From Pseudoscleropodium purum (Eukaryota; Streptophyta; Bryopsida; Hypnales; Brachytheciaceae), in assembly GCA_963969395.1 (NCBI GenBank), contig OZ017802.1, positions 6,016,501-6,080,500 on the forward strand: a stretch of DNA of 64,000 nt, given 5' to 3'. The position numbers and the translations under genes are program-made. Positions 1-11,216 of this stretch are shown here, piece after piece (positions within the stretch are counted from its first letter, which is position 1; each line of letters opens with the position of its first letter). The notes below the pieces were generated by a model, which had not been told where the DNA came from, made no database searches, and saw nothing but the letters and a program-made list of their open reading frames with translations.

Positions 1-568
1 GATGAAGGTTGTAGGAGGTTGTAAGTGTAACATACATGATCAATTTTGAAAACCCTCTTTGGGGACTGTTTCAAAAAGAAATTTATAATACAAATACATT
101 GCCCAAAAAAATGTTTAAATAAAAGAGCTTCACTGAAAAACTATGTACCTGGGATAAAACAATTGTCTTTGCAATATTACAATCAAACCTACAAACCCAA
201 AATGGCCACCAACTCTACATTGTTGTCATCCCTCTAAGTACTACTCTCACCATTTTGAATACTCTATTGATTTGAATTTTCATCCCATAGTAGGGATTGA
301 CAATTTGCTAGTCTTGATATTATGAGCATTCACTTTATACATACCTAAAAAGGTTCAAATATGATTTCAATATGGTTTCTATTATTAGATTGTATTTTTT
401 TGTAATGGCTCTCAATGCCAAGTGAATGAACATTCTAAAATATTTTACCATGCATCATGTGTATGTTATATGAATAATCCTTGAAGTTTTAGGCTATCAA
501 TTTGAATTTACAAAAAACAAAGTCTAAAGTTATCATTGCCAATGCTAAGAGCTAAGATGGTAAAACTT

Positions 569-590
569 GGGGGGGGGGGGGGGGGGGGGG
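569..590. repeat. Poly-G homopolymer tract
   Basis: An uninterrupted run of about 22 G residues lies in otherwise AT-rich DNA. No gene is nearby. The run could form G-quadruplex structure, and its exact length is error-prone in sequencing. The rest of positions 1-2,900 is AT-rich with no recognisable gene. Confidence 0.9.
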
Positions 591-699
591 CATTTTTAAT
601 TATTGAATCCTTCAAATCATTTGTATGAAAATGTCTAAGAAAAAATTTACAAACTTCAACCTAGTAGATAGTAAGAGACAAGTGTTCAAAGTAGAAAGG

Positions 700-880
700 A
701 CAAGTTTATTATGCACCTTACTATACTAGATTTTAAGACTTTGAATTTCCTTCAATTAAATTTTTTGTTCTACAAAGTTTTGAGGTTTAGATATGAATGG
801 TGGATAATTGAGTTGTAAATCTAGTGTAAAATTAAGAAAAAATTTGATTTTCATTTATTAAAAGATTATAATGAAAAAGT
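700..880. repeat. Dispersed repeat, inverted relative to 21,230-21,400
   Basis: Read on the + strand this segment matches the reverse complement of 21,230-21,400. Shared blocks include GTTTTGAGGTT, ATGGTGGATAATTGA and TTTGATTTTCAT in the same order and spacing. Divergence is high, so these are old copies. Neither encodes protein. Confidence 0.55.
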
Positions 881-1084
881 AGAAACCAAATAGATGAAAC
901 CTTTTAGTATTTCTAAAATAGAATTGAAACTTGTCAATCCTAGCAATGAAATTGATGTTGCAAGTAATATATAAATTGTAAATTTTAAAAAATAAATTAT
1001 TTATATTGGATTCAAAGATAGATCACATATGTTATTTTTTCAAACAGATGCATTGATTGCCTACAAACTAAGTCTCTTTGTATC

Positions 1085-1335
1085 TTTTGCATCATTAATC
1101 CAAATGGAATAAATTAAATCTTCCATTCGTATGATAAAAAGAAAATAGAAAAAAAAGAATGTTTTTGAGTTTTTGTTTGTTTGGTGGTAGTGCCCATTCT
1201 TTTTTCTCCTTAGCACCAATTGAAATATTAATTATATTACCATAAGGATGGCTCATTCCTTTACCTTGAAAAGAGGATTAAGAAAATCAAACTAAAAATT
1301 GACTTCATCTACCCAAAATCCTTAAGAACCCATTC
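1085..1335. repeat. Old fragment of a TTAA-family element
   Basis: The segment resembles 47,310-47,540, the inner TTAA-flanked element of the nested cluster. Shared blocks include TTTTTCTCC, GCACCAATTGAAATA and CTACCCAAAAT in the same order. No terminal inverted repeats remain, so it is a truncated, diverged copy. Confidence 0.5.
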
Positions 1336-2929
1336 CAAGACTTTGATCTTGTAGGCAAGAATCAATAGATATTCTTTTTGAATAAGGATTGTAATTAGGG
1401 GCACTTATCTTATTTACTTTTTGATGTTGTTCATTAATTCTAAACATACTATTCAAACTTTTATTCATTAACTTGCAAAAGAAATGGAGAGCCAATCATG
1501 AATACTCAAAATGTGTGAAAATCTATATTTGACAAGGAAAACAACTATATTGGATATCAATATGATCTAAAAATAGTTGTGCCATGAATCAATGCAAATT
1601 TTTCAATTTTTGGGAAAAAAATTGGTGCTACAAGATGGGCATGTATTTGTATTTTGGGTCAAATATAGTATAATTTACTAAAAAAATATGAGATTAGGTT
1701 GAGACAACTCCAAATACCAAGACATGACCACATACACAAGTCAAGGTCATATTACTTTCCAAGGATGACAAGTATAGCATGTAATGTAGAACAATCCATT
1801 GCAATTAGATGACCCTATAGATAAAACATAGGGAATGATTCCACTACAAGTTTTATCAATAAGTGAGATTTGAGCGACAATCATTGTCTTTCTTGACAAT
1901 AATGGAGTGATTAGTTACCTTGTTAGGAACTTCCAACTTTTCAATATGAATTCATTTTAGGAATTGACTTTTTAAGACCTTCCATGTAAGAAATTTTTGT
2001 GATTGCTTTAAGTAAGTAAGATGAGCATTATGGATAGAGTTTTGTTGGTTCAAGAGTAGTCTAGAAACTCTTTTGGGTCATGATGGGCAAAACACTTCAA
2101 AAATTCATATCAAATTCTTACATTGTCAAAAAATTATAGTTTCAATTGCTATTGGTGTTTCTTACACTTGCCTTTATGTAGGTAGCAGTATGAGGGCAAA
2201 CTCCAAATTTTGACCAGAATGGGTTGTTTGACCTTAATCATTGTACATTTTGTTTTTTACTAGTCACTTCTATTCCTAAATCTATTCATTGTCTCAATGT
2301 CCTACAAAGAATAAATATAGTTACCCTAAGGAATGAAGTGTAAGTTGAAGGGAATGAATGCCACACTCGGGGAATGAAGGTCACTTTTAAGTACCACAAG
2401 GTCATTATTTCCATATGCAATCAACGCAAGCTTGTATGCACTTTTCATTCTCCTTGTGTGAACCAAGTACATAGTATTTTAGATCCAATGCCATATAAAC
2501 AATTTACAACATACTCACGTAATGTTTATTACAAAGGCAAATACAAGACCATCCTTACAACTATCAAATCAATGCAACAAAAAAATTGCAAGTGATTTGG
2601 ATCTACCTTCTATAATTCACATCCAAACATAGTGATAGTATAAATATGGATTTGCACCATTTTAGTATGTTTCATGAGTACAATATTTTATGAAAATTGT
2701 ACAACAAAATCCCAAAGAATGGTAAATTTTTCTATTGCATTCCCATGGATAATTTTTAAGTTCACAAAAAATGAAAACTTTCTTGTATCTCCAAATACAT
2801 CTTTGTATTACAAATTGCACTAACATTAGATTATACACATCTAATATCTCCAACATCCATTCTAGGTTAAAATGTCAAAATTGGCACTTCTCTAAATGCA
2901 TGCTTGGTTTAGAATCCTAGATGTATAAG

Positions 2930-3140
2930 ACAGGGTGTTCTAAAAGCAACCACTAACACAAAGGTATATTTTGCTTTCTTCAATGTATGAAAAGTGTACA
3001 TTTCAAGGGATAGTCACTTTTGTAACCACTACATTCAACTTCCAAAAATTTGTAACTAATTCCATGAAGGTCCAAAAAATATGAAATGACTTGGGTTAGA
3101 TGCCAATTTCATTTCTCTTCCTTCAAAAATTCACTGATTT
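2930..3140. repeat. Dispersed repeat family E, copy 1
   Basis: It shares ordered blocks with 6,490-6,840 and with intron 4 of the bHLH gene (16,190-16,440). Blocks include TTTGCTTTCTTCAATGTA, AGGTCCAAAAAATATGAAA and GACTTGGGTTAGATG. It is non-coding. The 6.8-kb copy ends in GGGCATTTAGGAGTTAA, so the family probably belongs to the TTAA group. Confidence 0.6.
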
Positions 3141-3359
3141 TTTTTTAAAGGAGTGTATCTTTCCCCAAATGCAATCAGCTCTGAAAGGTCCCTTGAAGAG
3201 CAGAATACCTTACGAGTCGTAATTTTTAGAGATCTGTGCACCTGATAAATGGAATGTCTCAATTTTGGCCCTCTGAAATATACAAATATTTTAACAAAAT
3301 TTGACCATGGTAGAAATGATATTGTTAGATCAGGTTTCATGTGTGCATTTGTTTTGTGA

Positions 3360-3690
3360 GCCTATCTTTTTTTCCTACTGCCTGCGTAGGTTGGGGTAGT
3401 AGTCGCACTTGATTAAATTGGCCGGCTTCCCACCCAGAATCTTTTTGAGTGGACTCTCTCGCTGGCACACTTTTGCCAAGTGCAGTGACGCACCGGAATG
3501 ACGGGGACGTTTGGCCTGGGCGGGCATCACCTGCCCTCGGTTTAGGTACATATCATTTTCATATTATGAGGGGTTTCAAAACCGGCCGATTATTTACCAT
3601 TAGTCTTGTTTTCAACAAAAGCAAAATAAACGGAATCCACAACGTCATCAGAGATGATCATAATTTCCAGTCTGTATGTATGTAGCAGCC
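3360..3690. other. GC-richer island of unknown origin
   Basis: About 300 bp are markedly richer in G and C than the flanks. I see no conserved protein in any frame and no 5S or other familiar RNA signature. The right edge abuts a TTAA-family element at 3,698. It may be a gene or promoter remnant, or a captured fragment. Confidence 0.4.
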
Positions 3691-3697
3691 CCTTTTT

Positions 3698-4110
3698 TTA
3701 ACCCCTACAGTATCAAGTTGCATTTTTTTTTGTCAATATAGCAAATTTGGGCAGTTCACTACAAATGGAATTTTTATTTCTTTTTTTGCTAAAATTTTCA
3801 GAGAACATGTGCCCAAGGAATAGCTTCAAGACTTGGCAATTTTCATAACTTTTGACCACATGGTCAAAAAGTTATTGCATGATATATGATTTTCTTTGTT
3901 TTGTAGACAACTGGGGCAGTTCAAAAAACTTCTTTAAGAATCACTTTTTAAAAAAAATAAAAATTTGAAATTAGTTCTTTAGGTTTATATATACATGAAA
4001 AGCTTTGGATCATTCCATTGTAATTAATGAGATCAAAGTTATGAGGACTTTTAGTTTATGAGTAGGTATGGAGCCTTTCATTCAAAAGTAAAAAGAAATT
4101 TAAAATTTAA
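3698..4110 (+). mobile_element. TTAA-family element, subfamily D, truncated
   Basis: It starts with TTAACCCCTA and follows the left part of the full-length copy at 55,237-56,189. Shared blocks include GCAATATAG-type sequence, TTTTTATTT, TTTTCATAACTTTTGAC, CAAAAGTTATTG and GTTATGAGGA. The match fades after about 4,060 and no right terminus is found. It encodes nothing. Confidence 0.6.
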
Positions 4111-5239
4111 AAATGCAATAATTGGGTGTAATTACCTTAGTTGCTTTTGTCTTGTACCAAACTGCCAAGTCTCAGTATTATCTATGTTTTATGATTGTAG
4201 TGTCACGTTGTCATTCAATAGGATGGTCACATTTTCAGCTTAAATCATTGTACATGATTTTTCATCAACTTTCACCACTGTCACTAAAGTCACATACTAT
4301 AATCTTCCATTTTCTATTCTCCTTTCAAACATTTCATCAATTTTCATGCAAACATAAGCATAGTATTCATAATTATTCATGATGCACATAACATTCTTGA
4401 ATGAAAATTGAAGACAAATGGGTCCATCTACAATATCATGTGAACAAGAATTTACCCATATGTAGTGGCCAACAATGTATGCGTAAGCTTGCATTGAAGA
4501 TATAAAAAGAACCTTAATTCATGAAAAAGCAAAGAGATCCTTTCTTGAAGAGTTCAAGAATGTTATAGATTGTTGCCATTGCATTTCAACATGGTTTGTA
4601 CTAGCCTATCTTTGTGCCCATAATTCTTGTACATGTGTGTATGTATATAATGTCTTTGAATTTTTTTTACAATACTTAATGATCAATTTGCACTAAGGTT
4701 TAATCGAGGACCTCAAGCACTACAAAGTACTTGACTTTGTTAGATGTCACCATGGGGAGCAAGAGTTCAACACAAAAAATAGTAATAACACTTAGTTTGG
4801 TCTTGGTATAAGCCCAAAGGAGACCATAGTTTGGCCACATATATCTATTTTTTTTTATTAGATTCAATAATTGTTCACAAGATCAATAGACAAAATCTAT
4901 GGTTGTAAGATCTTAGCTTGTCATGATTGATCTTAAGAATCCATTAGGCCTAACTCAAAGAGGTGGTCAAGAAAAAGCTTCAAAAACTAGTAAAATATTA
5001 TCTATTTTGACCATGTAAGATTCCAAGTGGACTTTTCATTCATGAAAAATGACATAGGTCTTGGCCAAACTAATTGTAAACCCAACTTGAATCATACCTA
5101 TCTCTTCAGTAATTACTACTTTAATAATTGAAAAGGATCTATCACGATGTCAAATTCTTAGGGCATGCTCAACACATGCATGTCAAATAATTATTTTAAT
5201 TTGAAATATCTTTTTGACATATAAGGAATTATCCTAGAT
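4111..5239. other. AT-rich DNA without recognisable features
   Basis: No exon-like reading frame with homology, no RNA gene and no clear repeat boundary was seen. Short open frames here are of the size expected by chance in such DNA. Confidence 0.5.
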
Positions 5240-5272
5240 TGAAAACTCTTGTACAAAAACTGATTTTTTTTA

Positions 5273-5960
5273 ATGAAAAATTCAGAAAAATTCAAAATAA
5301 TTGGGGATCAAAATAATATAGTTTGTATCAAAACAGCCTTTGGACAGCGATTTATTATTCAACAGTCTGTACATATATCTTTAAAAACAATTGAGCTGGA
5401 AAGGGAACAAATAGTGGATTTAAATGAGAATTGGATTGTTGATGATTGGAAAAAAATAGATTTAATTTAGATGATAGGACATGGTTCTAGATTGAAGATG
5501 GCCATAAAATATATTGGATTACATGTCTATCAAATCATGAAGCAGGGTGATGGATCAATGATGATTTGGAGATGTATGTCAGGTTCTGGGCTAGGAATAT
5601 GGTATAGAATTGAAGATAGGATGAACAAGCATCGATACAAATTTATTTTAGAATTTTTTTTTTGTGGTTTACTACACAAAATTACAATTTGGATCCAAGT
5701 AGGTTGTTTTTTCAATAAGATGATGATACCAAACATTCAAAGCAACATTGTCCAAGAATAGTTGGCATCACAATTGTTTAAGTCCCTTCAATGGCCTATA
5801 TAATTTCTAAATTTGAATCCTATTGATCACTTCTAGGCACTTCTCAAATGGTCCTTGAATGAATTTACAATGCCTCCAAAAAATGTTCATAGCAATTTAT
5901 GAAAATATGCCAAGAAGAATTACTAATGTTTTGAAGAGCAAGAATTATGACTTATGAGAC
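5273..5960 (+). pseudogene. Decayed Tc1/mariner-type transposase gene
   Basis: One reading frame, broken by several stops, keeps landmarks of Tc1-type DDE transposases in the right order. About 5,425-5,460 encodes NWIVDDWKK, like the W-x-V-x-DWKK stretch before the first catalytic Asp. About 5,550-5,640 encodes GDGSMMIWRCMSGSGLG, like the HGGGSxMxWGCM block, followed by an I-E-x-x-M-x-x-x-x-Y pattern. Around 5,715-5,730 a degraded segment sits where DNDPKHTS is expected. About 5,789-5,835 encodes WPI-stop-FLNLNPIDHF, like WPAQSPDLNPIEHLW. In-frame stops at 5,468-5,470 and 5,759-5,761, plus later ones, and lost catalytic residues show it is dead. Tc1-like enzymes act by cut-and-paste at TA sites. 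Family resemblance is firm; subfamily is a guess. Confidence 0.8.
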
Positions 5961-6015
5961 CAATTATTGAAGGTTTTGTAGCAAATTGAACAAACTTAAG
6001 TATATGAGTATATAG

Positions 6016-6242
6016 TGAATTCCGTTAAAATGGCAGAAAAGTGAACCCTAAAAGGACAAAAATCTCAGTAGAAATGTCATTGGTTTTGACAAAAATTCAT
6101 CCAATCATGCTTGGTACAATAGTTTGCTCCATGATACAATCACTATTCAATGCCTACATAGCACAGCAAGAAACCACATCAATCTCCTTCATGTACAAAT
6201 GACTTATAGAATGCCGCCGTTTTAATAGAATTTGCCATGTAG
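6016..6242. repeat. Inverted repeat near the transposase remnant
   Basis: GAATTCCGTTAAAATGGC at the left and GCCGTTTTAATAGAATT at the right form an imperfect inverted repeat about 220 bp apart. They lie just downstream of the Tc1-type remnant. They may be parts of its terminal repeats or a separate small element. The matching outer end upstream was not found. Confidence 0.35.
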
Positions 6243-6489
6243 ATATAGTTTCTCATTTGGCTTTGTTGCATATTTTCTTGTTATTAGTATAGTGTACAAC
6301 TTTGCATATAGTTGCACAAGGTTGTGTATAGGTCTTGTCATATTCAATTTTGAGATCTGAAGAAGAGACCACAAATCATTGATGGTTGCATGTTGAAGAT
6401 GGGGCTATGTAAAGTGAACTCAAATATTATTTGTCGTTATAACTTCAAACTTTAGTTGACACCATAACTTCATAAGGTAGGAGGCTCAA

Positions 6490-6839
6490 ACTCTATCTAG
6501 GCATTAAAAGCAAACATGACTTAGAGGTACATTTTGCTTTCTTCAATGTACTTAGAGGTACATTATGCACATTCCAGGAAGTGGTTGCTTTTGATGAACA
6601 CAAATGATCACTTTTTTCCAACTTCAAAAATTTGTAATTAATTCCATAAAGGTCCAAAAAATATGAAACGACTTGGGTTAGATGTCAATTCCACTTGTCT
6701 TTCAAAGAAAATTTATTGAAATTTTTTTCAAGATGTTTGGCCTCCCCCAAAATTCAGTTTCAGGCTTTCAGCCCTTAGATGGTCCATTTATGGACCTCCT
6801 ACATTAATATTAATATAATGCTTTGGGCATTTAGGAGTT
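6490..6839. mobile_element. Dispersed repeat family E, copy 2, with TTAA-type right end
   Basis: It matches 2,930-3,140 over most of that length and continues to a right end reading GGGCATTTAGGAGTTAA, one base off the GGGCATTTAGGGGTTAA terminus of other TTAA-family elements. The left terminus is not clear. It is non-coding. Confidence 0.55.
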
Positions 6840-7625
6840 AAAAAGCACCAACACTCCAACAGCTATCACCTGCAGCACAGCTGATAAAAAAAAATGCAGC
6901 AGCCTAAGCTGTGAAAATGGGATGCTGGTCAGAAATGGGTCGTCTCCTTCAGCTGTAGGTCCTAGCTAGCTCGCTCACGATAGAAGCACTGACGCCACTG
7001 AGTTTCCCGAATATGACCCGATCGGCAGGTAGGAGTCCATGAGTGAAGAAGTAGGTGTCGGGCAAGCCATCAAGTCATGAAGTCGACGAAGCAAAGCCGG
7101 ATACCCACACTCCAGCTGCAGTAACAAACACAACTTACTGTAACTCCAAGGGCTCGATCGAACCAATCCAGCAGCAAACGACCTCCCAACCGGACCAAAC
7201 CAAACGTTGAACCCTGGAACCTTCAAGTCTGCACTAGCTGGCTAGCTAACCGTCCAAGTCAAGTCTAAGTAGGTAGGTAGCAAGCTAGGCTTGGGTCCCA
7301 TCCAGCAGCGATGGATCGGAGTGAGAGGTACCGGCACCTTGCAGTCACATTCCTGCCCTGCACCACAAGCGAGAAAGCACGTCCTTGCAAACATCTCACT
7401 CCCGCAAAACGAAAGCAAAGCGCACTGGGCTAGCTTGTTAGCTAGAAGGGGTCGGAGCAGAGCTAGGGAGGGATGGAGCTTCTCTGTGGTGGCCCAGTCT
7501 TGATCTTGTTTTGCCTTCGTTTTGCTGTTGATCGATCCCTCATTCGAGGCAGAACAGTCGTCGTAGTACGAGAACGGCTGCCGAGTGCCGACTAAACGTT
7601 GCAGTTGATCGGTTGGTACGGTGCG
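6840..7625. other. Unique, GC-balanced DNA upstream of the bHLH gene
   Basis: Base composition changes near 6,850 from AT-rich repeats to balanced unique sequence rich in CTAGCT and GATCGATC. That composition continues through the bHLH gene. Open frames exist on both strands, but none has recognisable domains or consistent codon use. It is best read as distal promoter. Confidence 0.45.
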
Positions 7626-7645
7626 CGCCTATATATATTGGCCTC
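7626..7645 (+). promoter_or_regulatory. Candidate TATA box for the bHLH transcription unit
   Basis: A strong TATA-box match (CCTATATATATTGG) lies in GC-rich surroundings on the gene's strand. If used, transcription would start near 7,665 and the mRNA would carry a long leader, probably spliced, before the ATG at 11,217. No leader exons could be fixed, so this is inference from motif and composition only. Confidence 0.3.
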
Positions 7646-7699
7646 TGCAACTGCCTGGGGCGCTCCTTGGGTGACGCTAAGAGATCGAATCGTCTAGTT

Positions 7700-10600
7700 T
7701 AATTAGTGCTAGCTAGCTTGCAATGTTGTTGGGGAATAAGATCGATCAAACAGCTAGCTTACATACAGAGTTACAGAATTATGTTCCTGGAGTTTTGCAC
7801 TGGAGAAACCCTTTCTGGGTGCATTGTGAGGATAATGTTGATGCTTTGATATACACGGTTTGTGTTTTTGCTGGTTGGTGCACTCTTGCAGGGAGTTTGA
7901 GGCCGGTGATGGTTTAAATTAATAATTGAAGTTTCTCCAGGCCTGTGCGAGCACTGTGGGAACGTTTCGGAGCTTAGAATCGAGTGTTGGAAATCGACGA
8001 AGTTTGCAGCTTGGGGATATTAAGGGCATGAGAGACCTGGTAGCGAATTGTCTCCCTTGGAGTCCCCTCTTGGATCCGTGGCTTTTGTGATTGCTGTTGG
8101 TATTCAAGTCGTAGCCACTTATGACGTTATATAATTGCCAGGCTCTAACTCCGTGAGACCAAATGTAACATGCAGTGCCTTGCAAGGATCCGATCTTGAG
8201 ACGCCTCTGAAAAATTAAATAATTCGTACGTACGAGTCTAGTTTAAAACGCAACTTCTGAAGAGGTTTTTGAGAGACTTACGTTTTTAAGAGACTTACGT
8301 CAAGGGCGGGAGAGAGATTATCACCAACGGATCAGTAGAGTAGTGCAAGTAGCAGCCTAGAATATTTTAGTCAGAAGGAATCTGGACTATAATATTCTGG
8401 CCGGGTTGTGTAATGCGGGTTATATTTTGCAATAATTATGTATTTCGGGAGGCGAAAGTTTACAAGAAACCGTTAGAGTAGCTTTCAAGACTGAGACCAA
8501 ATTAAGTCTACAAACCCGCTGTCTGTAGTGTGTAGAGCTCCCTTCTTGTGAATTAATGGTAGTCTTCGGAGGCTTGAATGATCACAAGTGACCAGGAAAG
8601 AATCAATCCTGTCGTGTTTTACAATCCACGACTTATTTTGTAACCCTCTCCTCCTAGTCAAACGAAGTACTTCCAGAGAGTGATATGCATATTTCTCATA
8701 TCAAGTACTGCTAATCAATGACTTCAAACCGGTACTACAAGCTATCATTAGTGACGATTACTGTATATAATATTCTAATTCTGGAAACCGTCCAGAAGCC
8801 AGTATATTAAGTTATCTGAGGGAAATCATATACAGTACGTCTAAACTTAGACAATTATTATTACAGACTTGTCCCGCTGGAGATTTGCAACGCAAGTCGG
8901 CGACTCAGTCTTGAAGATGATTAGTGTGATTGCTTAATTAATTAGCAGGCTTGCAATGAAATTTGGTGCTAGGACTCCAATGCTCAATTTGCAACGAAGG
9001 AAGTTAAGCCTGATCATTGCAAGCGCATTACACAACCCGGCCAGTACTTGATACTACATTCATATACATATATATCCCGAATTGTGTCCACTCCGACTCT
9101 CTAAACGATTTAATTCGGTATGACGGATCGCGGAGGTTTTGGAGGTCTAGCAAGCAGTGGATCAATTAGTGCTGGTGGCTTCCACGGGCTAATTTGGATT
9201 AGTAAGTAGGTCAGACGTAAGATTCTATCCAAGAACTACACTTAATTAGGGACCGCATTAATTCATGGGAGTGTCATGTCAGTCACCATTGAGCGGTCAA
9301 TTTGAGGCTTCATCGGTGGGAAGAAAAGCTAAGGCTTCTGATAATATTGAGCACATGGGGGACGGTGACAGATAATTGAACAAACATGCATCTGGTCTTC
9401 AAGAGCAAACGTAAGGTCAAAATTATTTTCCATTCATTTGAGATTTCATACTCTAAATTGTGGCATTGCTGATTTATTAATTGCTGGTGCAGCTCTCGAG
9501 CTGTGAGAGCGGAGGATTAGGGTCGGAGACGAGGCGTCATGTCAGCAACTTCAAAAGGAGCATTGCAAGGCTGTCCGGGAAGCCAACGTCGTCGTGGAGC
9601 CTCGTCCATCACGACCAACTCCAAGTACTGAATGACTCATCATTCAACCTTTCACTTCATTTCCTTTTCCTTCTTCGCTTGGATTAAGTCAAGGTCTAGA
9701 GCCCTCGCTAGAGCCGTTCTGAAAATCCTGAACATTGTGAGGAATGGATCGTGTGAAACTGCAAAGGTTTAAAACTCTTCAGAGACAGGAGTGGTTGGAT
9801 TTTAGAAGTTCACTGTATGCCTCCAGAACTGGAATTTTTCTTCACTTTCGAAGATTTGCGTACAGAAATGATAGTTATGCTTCTGGAGGACTTGAAGAGG
9901 GTTCCCATGTAGTAGAAATTTGGTGAATTTGCGATGAATTAACAGAAAATAGATGAAATAGCCAGAGGCGATCTGGTTTACTGCTCAAGTTGAGTCGAAG
10001 AGGACGGATCGATGGTAGTTAGTAAGTAGTAAGTTCTAATCCTGCCGTTAACAAAGCTAACCTCCGATCGAGAGAGATATTTTCACATTCGTTCTTCGTT
10101 GATACAGAGTTCAAGATAATTCACAGCAAAAGTCATTTGGGACAATTAACAACAGTAGAAACATCTCAGCTTCTCAGCTGTAAATTGTGCAATTATATAA
10201 TTATAACCATTATAGCATCTCTTTCCTGACTCCGAAGCATTCTCCAGCTGGTGCTACTTAAGTCTATATCTTAGTTTCTGTAGCAACAGAGAGCTGGAAA
10301 CTGGACAGATTTACGTCAAAGAACAGAGAGCGAACTATTCTATTGCTCTACGTATATAGTTACACCGACTGAACAGTGAGACTAGGTCAATATCAGAGAA
10401 AAGTACCACTTTTATTAATCCAGAAGCTATAGTCACGTAATGCCTTTCTCATCTCATAATGCACGTCAAGCTAAGGTTACTTTGTCACTCTTTAGTATGC
10501 TAGTTGGAAGAAGGATATAATTAATCCGTAACTCATCTCTGTTCAGTACCAGGGAGCGCTTTGACCAACTAAACAACACAAATCTGGACGTTTGATCGAG

Positions 10601-11216
10601 ATTCAATGAAACCACTTAATTGATATAATGTCTTAACACTTACATGTTTTGGTGCATATAATTTTGACACTCAACTGCACTGAGGTTTAAAAAACGAAAA
10701 CTGGCGTATACATGTCTGAGCTGGGAAACGTGCCAATTTTTGTAGAGTTTTACAAATAACAAAGATGATTTCTCTGGTCCATGATCTATTTCATGTGGAG
10801 AGTACGTGTGGTCGAAACTTAAATTACCATCCTCATGGTATGGATGCACAGTAAGTACTACAAGTCGTCTTCAAGTGCAATATTCTTACGAATTTCCCCA
10901 TTAATTTTCCTGCTGAATGAATGCTCGTGTAGAACCGTAGATATATGTGATCTGGGAAAACTGCCAATTCTCAAAGATTTTTCCATTTGAACAAATCGGA
11001 CGATTTCCCTAGGCCATGATGGCATGATTGTAGAGACTGTGGATCGACGTAGTTTAGATTAACATCTTTAACATTGAACCATGCAATTAACAACCGCAAC
11101 TACAGTTAAGTGTATGCGTAATACTTTTTTGTTGATGGAATAATTCTGCACTGGTTGTCCAGATTTGCAAAGGATTGAAGTGGCAGCACCCAGCTGCAAC
11201 AGTTATCTCCACCAAC
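7700..11216. other. Possible leader and promoter region of the bHLH gene
   Basis: Unique, repeat-poor sequence runs up to the bHLH start codon. I found no exon encoding a known domain. Small open frames (for example a 29-codon glycine-containing frame starting at 9,120) have no support. It may hold 5' untranslated exons and their introns. Confidence 0.4.

Noticed and set aside
7291..7503. 70-codon frame upstream of the bHLH gene
   Set aside because: No domain, non-uniform codon use, and a position in likely promoter sequence.
9120..9209. 29-codon frame MTDRGGFGG..., superficially like the start of ribosomal protein uS5
   Set aside because: Only the first few residues resemble that family, nothing follows, and Gly-rich short frames arise easily by chance.
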